From UBA1494_A sp963973975 (GTDB lineage Bacteria > Bacteroidota > Bacteroidia > Flavobacteriales_E > Vicingaceae): 64,000 nucleotides of DNA. The position numbers and the translations under genes are program-made. The notes beneath the pieces were generated by a model. That model ran no database searches. It was not told where the DNA came from and worked only from the letters and a program-made list of their open reading frames with translations. The DNA lies in assembly GCA_963973975.1 (NCBI GenBank), contig CAXBCF010000016.1, positions 3,672-67,671 on the forward strand. Direction: 5' to 3'. This document shows, piece by piece, positions 44,530 to 51,966 of the stretch. Positions within the stretch are counted from its first letter, which is position 1, and every line of letters begins with the position of its first letter.

Positions 44530-44545
44530 ACCATCATGGTTTTTT
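44528..44545 (+). terminator. Weak terminator-like hairpin
   Basis: AAACC / GGTTT with loop ATCAT, followed by T to 44545, directly at the stop of the barrel gene and inside the end of the opposed DCC gene. Short stem, so low confidence. Confidence 0.3.
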
Positions 44546-44941
44546 CCCAAAGAGAAAGCGACTTACTTTAAATAAGAAGTTTCTGTGGTCGGCTACCCAC
44601 TGATAAGCAAAATCACTCAACTTTTGAAACCAAGTATATTTGGTATACCAACGATGTAAAAATCGGTAGCGTTTCTTATATTTTAAAGTCTGGAAGGCTG
44701 CTTCAGGACCATTTCCTACAGTTCCATCTAAATTTATAAAACGAACTGCTTCTTTGAAGTGATGCTCCGGAATATCTTCAAATTGGTTAAGTACTTTTTG
44801 ATAGGGACTATAATCGATGTGGTCGTAAGTCAATCTTTTCCACTTTATGATCCAATATTTACAAAACCCACAATTTCCATCATAAACCAATAAAGGTTTG
44901 AATTTTGGAGGATGAGCAGTTTTATCAATTTTTGAAAACAT
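44534..44941 (-). CDS. DCC family thiol-disulfide oxidoreductase-like protein (DUF393)
   Basis: A 135-residue cytoplasmic protein starting its fold with LLVYDGNCGFCKYW near 17-30; the D-x2-C-x2-C signature (Cys24, Cys27) names the family. HHFKEAVRFINLDGTVGNGPEAA and a final FAYQWVADHRNFLFKVSRFLFG match the family outline. A redox role is assumed from the CxxC; none is established. It has its own promoter. Confidence 0.87.
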   Translation of the reverse strand: MFSKIDKTAHPPKFKPLLVYDGNCGFCKYWIIKWKRLTYDHIDYSPYQKVLNQFEDIPEHHFKEAVRFINLDGTVGNGPEAAFQTLKYKKRYRFLHRWYTKYTWFQKLSDFAYQWVADHRNFLFKVSRFLFGKKP

Positions 44942-44969
44942 AAACAGTTCCTAAGTTGAATATAAACTA

Positions 44970-44977
44970 CAAAATTA
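44970..44977 (-). promoter_or_regulatory. Promoter -7 element of the DCC gene
   Basis: Minus strand TAATTTTG, 28 nt before the ATG at 44941. Confidence 0.5.
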
Positions 44978-45017
44978 CTGTAGAAACCATAATTCTGTTC
45001 ATAGAAATAAGAAATAT

Positions 45018-46418
45018 TTATTGTTCAAGCGGAGGCGTACTTGCCAAAGTATGGAAAGTTTGAAAATGAGTTTGATTCCTTACAATATTAATTTGATAGG
45101 AAATGGTGTCGTTCATTTCAGTAATTAAGTTGATGTTTTGTAACCCAGTATCCAATTTGATTCTAGTATAATGGATAGAATGTGGGAGTGTTTGCCAGTT
45201 TCTCGTATCGGCCTTTTCACTAAATGCTCCAAGCATTGAAACTGCTGCTCCTAAGTTATCGTTTTTTTCTTTTGCAGCAGCTTCAGCAGCTTGTTTAATC
45301 GCCAACCTTCCTATGGATTTTGCCATTTCTCTCCACATTCTATCTTTTAAAGTCGCAATAGCAATCTGTTCAATATTTTCTACCATTTCAAAAGGGTAAG
45401 TTTTGCCATTCGCTTCAATCCTAGCATTGTTGATCAATGGTTTTCTCACTTTAAATTTGGGCACCGCCATTCTAACAAACTTTAAGTCTGAGAATTGTGA
45501 AGGTTCGGAATTGTAATAAGGCCTATTAGAACTGTAAGGAATAGAAATTTGCTCTTGTTCGTTGGCAAAAGAAACCAAACCACCTTGACCATTTACAACC
45601 GACAAGTTGATGCTAAATTCACTCTTTACTGGACCCAAGCCATTGAGCCAAAAAAAGACTACTTCTCCCCCATCGAATTTTTGAGCTTGGAATTTCATGT
45701 CAAACTCCCTTTCATAAAAATCCAATTCCTGATTAAAGCTAATTTTTTGAGCTGTTCTCAAAATGTCGAGCTTCAACTGTTTTGGGGTTTGCATCAAAAA
45801 ATTTTCCTTGTAATCAGTCTTGTAAACGTTGTAGGCATTTCTGTAAGCAATAAAAGCATTGTTATTATCTCCTTTTGCTTCATAAATCAATCCCATTAAG
45901 GTGTGTGCAAAAGCATCTTCTTTGTATCGATTTTTCTTGTACTCATAGCGATCATTCATTTCATTCAATTGAACGTTCACCCTTCTGATTTCAATCAACG
46001 CATTGTCCAACTGATTTAATTGCATGAAATTCATAGCCTTATAGAAATGAAGCAACACTACTTCATAATCTTCTCCTCGATAGGTTGTCAGCATTGGGTT
46101 AGCTGTCATACCAATCAAATCTTGACTAAAATTTTTTCTAAAGTCTTGAGAAAAAATGTAGGCCTGTTCAAAATAAGCATTGCTTTGCTCATAATTGCCC
46201 AACATTTGTTCAATAACCCCTCGATCTAGAAAATACAGTAGTCGATTTCGTTTTTCAGCTTCTTTTTCATTTTTTTCCAAAAAGGATTGTGCTTTTCCTA
46301 ATTGACCATTTGCAAAATATTGCTGAAAGTCAAAGGACTTTTGATAGTAAGTAGCACAAGCGACAAGAAAAAGAGAGAGAAAACCTAATCCAAAAACTTT
46401 TTTAAAGTTGGTTTTCAT
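45018..46418 (-). CDS. Large envelope lipoprotein, COG3014-like
   Basis: A 466-residue lipoprotein with lipobox FLVAC (Cys near 21). The first 200 residues are TPR-like helices (LLYFLDRGVIEQMLGNYEQSNAYFEQA, AFAHTLMGLIYEAKGDNNNAFIAYRNAYN in separate repeats), the rest is beta-rich with an alanine-rich helix (IGRLAIKQAAEAAAKEK). It resembles the uncharacterised COG3014 lipoproteins, which I recall next to lpoB in proteobacteria. Here too it follows lpoB, 5 bp downstream. A role in peptidoglycan synthase control is inferred from this pairing only. Confidence 0.75.
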   Translation of the reverse strand: MKTNFKKVFGLGFLSLFLVACATYYQKSFDFQQYFANGQLGKAQSFLEKNEKEAEKRNRLLYFLDRGVIEQMLGNYEQSNAYFEQAYIFSQDFRKNFSQDLIGMTANPMLTTYRGEDYEVVLLHFYKAMNFMQLNQLDNALIEIRRVNVQLNEMNDRYEYKKNRYKEDAFAHTLMGLIYEAKGDNNNAFIAYRNAYNVYKTDYKENFLMQTPKQLKLDILRTAQKISFNQELDFYEREFDMKFQAQKFDGGEVVFFWLNGLGPVKSEFSINLSVVNGQGGLVSFANEQEQISIPYSSNRPYYNSEPSQFSDLKFVRMAVPKFKVRKPLINNARIEANGKTYPFEMVENIEQIAIATLKDRMWREMAKSIGRLAIKQAAEAAAKEKNDNLGAAVSMLGAFSEKADTRNWQTLPHSIHYTRIKLDTGLQNINLITEMNDTISYQINIVRNQTHFQTFHTLASTPPLEQ

Positions 46419-46423
46419 TGGAT

Positions 46424-47017
46424 TTAGTCAACCACTTTTTTGATCTTTTTATCACCAATCCAAACCTTTTCGTTGGTTTCAATATTGGTTAACTCTAAAT
46501 CAGTTTGATAATAGATTAATTTGGTTTTGTTATTTGAATCAACAATTGAATTGACTACACCTTGAAGAATAAAGTCTGCTCCTAGCTCCTTCCCCCATTT
46601 AGCAGCAGTTGCAGCTGTAGCAAATTCATTTTGATCGGCTTTTTCTTTTCTTAGTTCTTCACGAGCTTCACCAGATTGAACCAATCTAACTTTTCCAGAA
46701 TTTAAAATGGCTTTTTCGATATCTTTGATGTAGGTATCAGTAGCAATGTGTTCATGGCTTTTGTTTTGAATCAATCCAACAATTATTTTTGGTCTTTCCC
46801 CTTTTCCTTTTTCAAATTCCTCTAACCAAGGTCGAAGTAGCATATCGCTTACCATTTCTTCAGCAACTAATCTAGAGTCGGTATCGTTCCACCTTCCGCT
46901 TAAATCAATTACTGCGTCTTCTTGAACTCGAGTAACTTGTTTTGTTCCCTTACATCCTTCGACTACAAAGAGAGTTACTGCTATTAATCCTGTTGCTATT
47001 GTTGTTTTTAGTTTCAT
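46424..47017 (-). CDS. lpoB: Penicillin-binding protein activator LpoB-like lipoprotein
   Basis: A 197-residue lipoprotein with a signal peptide and lipobox VVEGC (Cys near 22). VIDLSGRWNDTDSRLVAEEMVSDML near 36 and a LGADFILQGVVNSI segment near 150 follow the LpoB pattern (a beta-alpha domain related to TolB N-terminal). In E. coli LpoB spans the periplasm and activates PBP1b. Here the PBP partner is not in the window, and the short linker between Cys and the domain is unlike the long one in E. coli. Operon with the COG3014-like gene. Confidence 0.83.
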   Translation of the reverse strand: MKLKTTIATGLIAVTLFVVEGCKGTKQVTRVQEDAVIDLSGRWNDTDSRLVAEEMVSDMLLRPWLEEFEKGKGERPKIIVGLIQNKSHEHIATDTYIKDIEKAILNSGKVRLVQSGEAREELRKEKADQNEFATAATAAKWGKELGADFILQGVVNSIVDSNNKTKLIYYQTDLELTNIETNEKVWIGDKKIKKVVD

Positions 47018-47148
47018 TTTATTAAGTTTTTAAGATGGTTTGTGGCTTTTCAATATTTATGCCAAAAGAACAAAGAAAATTTAGAACTGCACTTTTTCTT
47101 TGAAATTAAATTTCATTTCCTCGGCTATTCCTAATGAGAGCTATACAT

Positions 47149-47217
47149 AGACAGGCATATCTGTCTGTTACGATTTCATCTTTCTTAGAATTAGCATGGA
47201 CTTGCAGTCCATGCTAA
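47149..47217. repeat. REP-like hairpins in the lpoB/DUF4294 intergenic region
   Basis: A perfect 12-bp inverted repeat (TTAGCATGGACT at 47191-47202, AGTCCATGCTAA at 47206-47217) encloses a TGC loop. Forty bases to the left a 6-bp hairpin occurs, AGACAG (47149-47154) and CTGTCT (47161-47166) with loop GCATAT. Neither has a T-tract in the direction of the upstream genes. The stable short-loop hairpin recalls REP sequences mobilised by RAYT (IS200-like) transposases; no such gene is in the window. Confidence 0.5.
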
Positions 47218-47238
47218 AAAAGTGGTAGCAATAGATTC

Positions 47239-47871
47239 CTACTTATTCTTCCTTTCCCTTTTTTTATAGGGTATTTGGCCTTGCTCAATTTTGGTAACAA
47301 TTTCTTCAATCATTTCGTCTTCTCCTACTGCATCGTACTCCAATTTTAAGTTAGAGCCAAACAAACGCGCTAAAGACTGCCAAAAAAATGCGGTGAAAGA
47401 ACCTCTCAAGTCCTTCACTAAATCGTAAGAAGTAGTTCCTGTTTCCCGGTCAATCAACTTGATTAAAATAATGCCCTGCTTGATGGTTAACTTTTTTAAT
47501 TCCCCTTCAAATTCAGCCATCAATTGTCTTTCAACTGTTTTGATGTATGCTTTTTTCTTTTTTTCAGATTGGATGCCGTTTAAAGTATCTTCAAAATCGC
47601 GAAGCATTTCTCCTGCCACTTTTGCATAGGGATAAACTTTCACGACATAAGCCTGCAGTTTATCGTATTTCCGTTCTTCCCTTTTGTTTTTAAATGTCCT
47701 TGGAGAATAGACTTGAATGGTATTTAAACGATAAATTGCAAGGGTGTCGCCTTCTACGATAACAGACTCCATTACTTGATAGGAAGAATCTTTCGATGCT
47801 TCATTCTGAGCTATGCTACTGAAATAAAATAAGAAACTAAAGAAAAAGAGAAAGATTTTCTTTAAAAGCAA
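47239..47871 (-). CDS. DUF4294 family exported protein
   Basis: A 210-residue secreted protein: signal peptide (LLKKIFLFFFSFLFYFSSIAQ, ending near 22), then the conserved segment YRLNTIQVYSPRTFKNKREERKYDKL and YPYAKVAGEMLRDFEDTL, typical of DUF4294. The C-terminal part is basic (PYKKRERKNK). Function unknown. The start is unusual: no ATG stands before the signal peptide, an in-frame TAA precedes by one codon, and TTG at 47871 is the only reasonable start (ATT at 47874 being the sole alternative). Confidence 0.82.
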   Translation of the reverse strand: MLLKKIFLFFFSFLFYFSSIAQNEASKDSSYQVMESVIVEGDTLAIYRLNTIQVYSPRTFKNKREERKYDKLQAYVVKVYPYAKVAGEMLRDFEDTLNGIQSEKKKKAYIKTVERQLMAEFEGELKKLTIKQGIILIKLIDRETGTTSYDLVKDLRGSFTAFFWQSLARLFGSNLKLEYDAVGEDEMIEEIVTKIEQGQIPYKKRERKNK

Positions 47872-47936
47872 AATTTACTATTGATTAAAATTCAAAAATT
47901 AAAATTAACGAAAACCATGCCTAATTTATATCTGGT

Positions 47937-47944
47937 TAATTTTG
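47937..47944 (+). promoter_or_regulatory. Promoter -7 element of the tRNA-maturation operon
   Basis: TAATTTTG ends 5 nt before the ATG at 47950; predicts an almost leaderless mRNA. No TTG at 17-23 bp. Confidence 0.5.
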
Positions 47945-47949
47945 CCGCC

Positions 47950-48519
47950 ATGGAATTGAAAGAAGCATTGAAAACCATATCAAATTCATTAAAATCTGGT
48001 GAAGTTATTTTATGTCCTACAGATACCATTTGGGGCTTAAGTTGCGATGCTACTAACGTGGATGCCGTCAATAAAATCATCGATCTAAAAGGCAGAGACC
48101 AAACTAAAAGCTTCATTGTTTTGGTCAATTCTTATCGAATGATCAATCAAATTTTTAAAGAAATTCCAGATGTTGCTTGGGACTTGATTGATTTGACAGA
48201 AGACCCACTCACATTAGTATTAGACGATGCCAGTTTTGTTGCCCCAAATGTTTTAAATCAAGATGGTAGTTTGGGCATTAGAATGATAAAATCAGGTAGT
48301 TGCTTTGATATACTAAATACATTAAATAGGCCGATGGTTTCTACCTCTGCAAACTTCTCAGGACAAACAACACCATTGACTTTTGAGGCTATTGATTCGG
48401 ATATTAAATCGAAAGTTGATTCAATCTTTCCTGTTGAACTAGTGAAACAAAACCTTGGGAAACCATCTAAAATAATAAAAATTAACCGAAAGGGAGAAAT
48501 CAGCATTCTTCGAAAATAG
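47950..48519 (+). CDS. L-threonylcarbamoyladenylate synthase (Sua5/YrdC/TsaC type)
   Basis: Makes threonylcarbamoyl-AMP for the t6A37 modification of ANN-decoding tRNAs. The 189 residues show VILCPTDTIWGLSCDATN near 19-36, KGRDQTKSFIVLV near 48-60 and RPMVSTSANFSGQ near 128-140, the YrdC fold signatures. The frame extends upstream to 47881, but the ATG at 47950 lies just after the promoter and matches the length of TsaC (E. coli 190 aa), with no Sua5 C-terminal domain. First gene of the operon with the CCA enzyme and miaA. YciO paralogues cannot be excluded. Confidence 0.88.
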   Translation: MELKEALKTISNSLKSGEVILCPTDTIWGLSCDATNVDAVNKIIDLKGRDQTKSFIVLVNSYRMINQIFKEIPDVAWDLIDLTEDPLTLVLDDASFVAPNVLNQDGSLGIRMIKSGSCFDILNTLNRPMVSTSANFSGQTTPLTFEAIDSDIKSKVDSIFPVELVKQNLGKPSKIIKINRKGEISILRK

Positions 48520-48529
48520 GTGGATTTTG

Positions 48530-48537
48530 TACTTTTG
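48530..48537 (+). promoter_or_regulatory. Internal promoter-like -7 element before cca
   Basis: TACTTTTG, ending 15 nt before the proposed TTG start at 48553 and 10 nt after the possible GTG at 48520. Confidence 0.4.
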
Positions 48538-48552
48538 TCTAAAATTTTTTCC

Positions 48553-49968
48553 TTGCGTCAATACTTACAACACCCCATTTTTACAATCATCTCATCAAGT
48601 GCTAAAGAACTCAACATAGAAACCTATGTGGTTGGTGGATTTGTAAGAGACTTGTTGCTAAACAGACCGTCTAAAGACATTGATATTGTTTGTGTTGGCA
48701 GTGGAATTGAATTGGCTAAAAATATCTCAAAAAGTATTGGTAACTGTAAAGTAACGGTCTATAAAAACTTTGGAACAGCCATGCTTCAATACCAAGATTG
48801 GGAAGTTGAGTTTGTAGGGGCTAGAAAGGAATCCTATCGTTCGAACTCTCGAAAACCAATTGTTGAGGAAGGAAGTTTAGAAGATGATCAGAATCGCAGA
48901 GATTTCACCATTAATGCAATGGCAATTTCACTGAATGAAGCAACTTTTGGTGATTTAATTGATCCATTTAATGGGCAAGAAGATTTAAAAAATAAAATCA
49001 TTCGAACGCCACTTTCTCCTGCTCAAACATATTCAGATGATCCTTTAAGAATGATGCGTGCCATCCGTTTTTCAAGTCAATTGAATTTTACCATTGAGGC
49101 AAATTCCTTTGAAGCAATCAGTAAGGAAAAAGAAAGAATAAAAATTATTTCTCAAGAGCGGATTTCGGAAGAATTAAATAAGATTATTAGTTCACCAGTT
49201 CCTTCTGTTGGCTTTAACCTTCTTTTTGATAGCGGTTTATTGCATTACTTTTTCCCTGAAATGATAGCGCTTCACGGAGTAGAGTTTAGAGATGGAAAAG
49301 GACATAAAGATAACTTTTACCATACACTTCAAGTGCTAGATAATTTGGCTACAACGAGTGACAATTTGTGGTTGCGATGGGCAGCAATTTTACACGACAT
49401 TGCAAAACCCGACACAAAGCGGTTTGATCAACTTCAAGGCTGGACTTTTCACGGGCATGAAGATAAAGGTGCGCGAATGGTTCCTGGAATTTTTAAGCGA
49501 TTGAAATTGCCTCTTGATGCTAAAATGAAGTACGTGCAAAAGCTTGTAAAACTTCATTTAAGACCGATTGCATTAGTAAAAGAAACAGTAACCGACTCGG
49601 CTGTAAGGCGCTTGCTATTTGAGGCTGGTGACGACATTGATGATTTGATGTTACTTTGTTCAGCGGACATTACCACCAAGAACGAAAAACGCTTGAAACG
49701 TTATTTGAAAAATTTTAAAGAGGTTGAGAAGAAAATAAAAGAAGTTGAAGCAAAAGATCATTTAAGAAATTGGCAACCACCGGTTTCTGGCGAAACCATT
49801 ATGAAAGTATTTGGTATAAAACCATCTAAAGAAGTGGGCATGATCAAAAACAGCATTAAAGAAGCAATTCTTGATGGTGAAATTCAAAACAACCCCGATG
49901 AAGCAATGGAATTGATGATCAAACTCGGGAAAGAATTAGGGCTTTCCATAAAAATGGCAGAAAAATGA
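48553..49968 (+). CDS. cca: CCA tRNA nucleotidyltransferase with HD domain
   Basis: Adds or repairs the 3' CCA of tRNAs. Class II nucleotidyltransferase: VVGGFVRDLLL near 26-36, the metal-binding DIDIV near 43-47, NRRDFTINAMAI near 116-127, and an HD domain (FYHTLQVLDNL, ILHDIAKPDTKRF near 279). About 471 residues from the TTG at 48553. A GTG at 48520, directly after the upstream stop, would add eleven residues; the TTG is preferred because a TACTTTTG element lies between and because MRQYLQHPIF fits the family N-terminus. Its stop overlaps the next gene by 4 bp. Confidence 0.9.
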   Translation: MRQYLQHPIFTIISSSAKELNIETYVVGGFVRDLLLNRPSKDIDIVCVGSGIELAKNISKSIGNCKVTVYKNFGTAMLQYQDWEVEFVGARKESYRSNSRKPIVEEGSLEDDQNRRDFTINAMAISLNEATFGDLIDPFNGQEDLKNKIIRTPLSPAQTYSDDPLRMMRAIRFSSQLNFTIEANSFEAISKEKERIKIISQERISEELNKIISSPVPSVGFNLLFDSGLLHYFFPEMIALHGVEFRDGKGHKDNFYHTLQVLDNLATTSDNLWLRWAAILHDIAKPDTKRFDQLQGWTFHGHEDKGARMVPGIFKRLKLPLDAKMKYVQKLVKLHLRPIALVKETVTDSAVRRLLFEAGDDIDDLMLLCSADITTKNEKRLKRYLKNFKEVEKKIKEVEAKDHLRNWQPPVSGETIMKVFGIKPSKEVGMIKNSIKEAILDGEIQNNPDEAMELMIKLGKELGLSIKMAEK

Positions 49969-50513
49969 AATACCAAGTTGTTAAAGTACTTTTAAAATCG
50001 AACAAGGTCATTTACCGTGATTTTTTGGTTCATCCTGAAAATACGCTGAAAGAATTACATGCGGCAATTTTAGCTGGCTTTGGCTTTGAAGGAAATCAAC
50101 TTGCTTCATTTCTAAAAGAACAAGGAGATTGGCAAGCTGAGGCGGAATATCCTCTGGAGGATTTGGGTGAACCAGGAAAAACTCCAATGGAAAAAATTCA
50201 ACTGCAATCAGTTTTGAGTAATGTTGATGATCAGCTGACATATATTTATGATTACTTGAATGAGTGGCGATTTTTTGTTGAAGTTGTTGATATCATAGAA
50301 AAAATGGAAACTGAAAAAACTCCGAAACTTATTAAGTCATTTGGAAATGCTCCAAAAGAAGATGAAAGAAACTTAAGCGGCGATGATGCCACAAAGATTT
50401 TAATGAATGAATTACTAGGTGATGAAAATTTCTTCGATGAGGATGAAGACGAGGATGATCCTTTTAATTCTGGAGACTACGATAGTTTGGACGATTACGA
50501 AGAGTATCAATAA
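49965..50513 (+). CDS. Acidic PRiA4-ORF3/IS1096 TnpR-like protein
   Basis: A 182-residue cytoplasmic protein. Residues 1-110 (VYHPENTLKELHAAILAGFGF-like start: HPENTLKELHAAILAGFGFE near 22-41, then LTYIYDYLNEWRFFVEVVDI near 90-109) match the fold of plasmid pRiA4b ORF-3-like proteins, which databases also label as IS1096 passenger TnpR. Residues 140-182 are strongly acidic (DEDEDEDDPF). There is no transposase nearby, so the mobile-element label is not informative here. Translationally coupled to cca (4-bp overlap) and 5 bp before miaA. Confidence 0.7.
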   Translation: MKYQVVKVLLKSNKVIYRDFLVHPENTLKELHAAILAGFGFEGNQLASFLKEQGDWQAEAEYPLEDLGEPGKTPMEKIQLQSVLSNVDDQLTYIYDYLNEWRFFVEVVDIIEKMETEKTPKLIKSFGNAPKEDERNLSGDDATKILMNELLGDENFFDEDEDEDDPFNSGDYDSLDDYEEYQ

Positions 50514-50518
50514 TTCCG

Positions 50519-51427
50519 GTGGCTGAAAAAAAAACATTAATTGCTATATTGGGTGCAACTGCAGTTGGGAAAACAAGCATGGCCATAGAAATCGCTAAAG
50601 CGCTTGAAACAGAAATCGTTTCATTTGATTCTAGGCAATTTTTCAAGGAATTGAACATTGGAACTGCCAAACCTTCAGCCAATGAATTAAATGAAGTCAA
50701 GCATCACTTTATCGACCATCTCAGTATTTCAGAAGAATACAATGCCAGTAAGTTTGAAAAAGAGGCATTGCAATTTTTAGAGCAATTTTTTAAGGGGAAA
50801 GATCAGGTAGTTTTTTGCGGAGGTTCAGGCATGTACATTGATGCTATTACTTCGGGTTTTGATGAGCAATTGCCATCTGCTGATGAAAACATTAGAGCTG
50901 AATTGAATTATCAATTGGAAGAACATGGAATTACTGTTTTACAAGAGCAATTAAAAGCACTCGATCCTGAATTCTATCAAAAAGTAGACCTTCAAAACAG
51001 TAAACGTTTGCTAAGAGCCATTGAGGTTTGTTTAATAACAAAAAAACCATATTCTCATTTCCGAAAAGGACTTAAAAAAACTCGTCCGTTTGAAATAATC
51101 AAGATTGGCTTAGAGTTGGAAAGAGAGCAATTGTATGAAAGGATTAACATTCGAGTGGATCAGATGATAAAAGACGGACTCTTGGAAGAAGTGAAAGCAT
51201 TAACTAAGTTTAAAGACAAAAACGCGTTAAAGACAGTAGGCTATCAAGAACTTTTTAACTATTTGGAAGGTGAATGGGACCTGGATTTTGCTATTGAAAA
51301 AATAAAAATTAATAGCAGGCGCTATGCTAAACGTCAACTAACGTGGTTTAAAAAAGATCCTGAAATTGAATGGTTCCATCCAAGTGATAAAATCCAAATC
51401 ATTGAGTATCTTCGCAAGAGAATTTAA
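50519..51427 (+). CDS. miaA: tRNA dimethylallyltransferase
   Basis: Adds the isopentenyl group to A37 of tRNAs reading UNN codons. The 302 residues carry the P-loop ILGATAVGKTSMAIEIA near 9-25, SFDSRQFFKELNIGTAKPS near 35, GGSGMYIDAITSG near 101, and the RRYAKRQLTWFK near 260. Start codon is GTG at 50519; no ATG lies near, and the preceding stop is 5 bp upstream. With the TsaC-like and CCA enzymes it forms a tRNA-maturation operon. Confidence 0.95.
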   Translation: MAEKKTLIAILGATAVGKTSMAIEIAKALETEIVSFDSRQFFKELNIGTAKPSANELNEVKHHFIDHLSISEEYNASKFEKEALQFLEQFFKGKDQVVFCGGSGMYIDAITSGFDEQLPSADENIRAELNYQLEEHGITVLQEQLKALDPEFYQKVDLQNSKRLLRAIEVCLITKKPYSHFRKGLKKTRPFEIIKIGLELEREQLYERINIRVDQMIKDGLLEEVKALTKFKDKNALKTVGYQELFNYLEGEWDLDFAIEKIKINSRRYAKRQLTWFKKDPEIEWFHPSDKIQIIEYLRKRI

Positions 51428-51432
51428 ACAAA

Positions 51433-51750
51433 ATGAGCAGAGTTGAAGAGATAAAAAAGATGCTAAAATCAGACCCATCCGACAGTTTTTTGTCGTATGC
51501 ATTGGCATTGGAGCACGAAAAAGACGGAGATATAAAAACTGCCATAAAAATAATTGAGCAACTTATTATCTCTGATCCAGAATACCTTGGAGCATATTAT
51601 AAATTGGGGCAACTTTTCGAAATCAATAACAAACCGGAAAAAGCTATTGCAATTTATACCAAAGGCATTGGCTTAGCATCAGAAAAAAATGACAATAAAA
51701 CCAAAGGTGAGCTAGAAGAAGCCCTATGGTTAATTGAAGAAGAAAATTAA
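51433..51750 (+). CDS. Small TPR protein
   Basis: A 105-residue cytoplasmic protein with about two tetratricopeptide repeats (SYALALEHEKDGDIKTAIKIIEQLI, GAYYKLGQLFEINNKPEKAIAIYTKGI, split at DPEYL). Last gene of the tRNA operon, 5 bp after miaA, followed by a terminator. A binding partner is unknown; co-transcription with miaA is often seen for such proteins in the phylum, from memory. Confidence 0.78.
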   Translation: MSRVEEIKKMLKSDPSDSFLSYALALEHEKDGDIKTAIKIIEQLIISDPEYLGAYYKLGQLFEINNKPEKAIAIYTKGIGLASEKNDNKTKGELEEALWLIEEEN

Positions 51751-51842
51751 TTTAGTAAGTACACCAATTAAACTTTCGTTAAACTTTTTTTCTACCTTTT
51801 GGTTTAATGTATAACTAAAAGTTTTTTTGGTTTGGTTTGGTT

Positions 51843-51886
51843 GAAACCCATTGCTCGTTTTTTAACAGCAGTGGGTTTCTTTTTTT
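51843..51886 (+). terminator. Intrinsic terminator of the tRNA-maturation operon
   Basis: A 13-bp stem (51843-51855 with 51867-51879, one G-T pair) followed by T7 and a T-rich stretch to 51886. Confidence 0.93.
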
Positions 51887-51924
51887 ATTTTCAAACAGAA
51901 ACTTATTTAAATAAACAATTACAA

Positions 51925-51932
51925 TAAGTTTG
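51925..51932 (+). promoter_or_regulatory. Promoter -7 element of the flippase gene
   Basis: TAAGTTTG, 34 nt before the ATG at 51967. Confidence 0.5.
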
Positions 51933-51966
51933 CAGCGTTCATTTTAGAATACAGAAAAGAGAATCA

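Noticed and set aside
45549..45899. 116-residue frame antisense to the COG3014-like gene
   Set aside because: No family features, no promoter; shadow of a long real gene.
49965..50513. Mobile element remnant (IS1096 TnpR label)
   Set aside because: No transposase, terminal repeats or target duplication nearby; the gene is embedded by overlap in a housekeeping operon.
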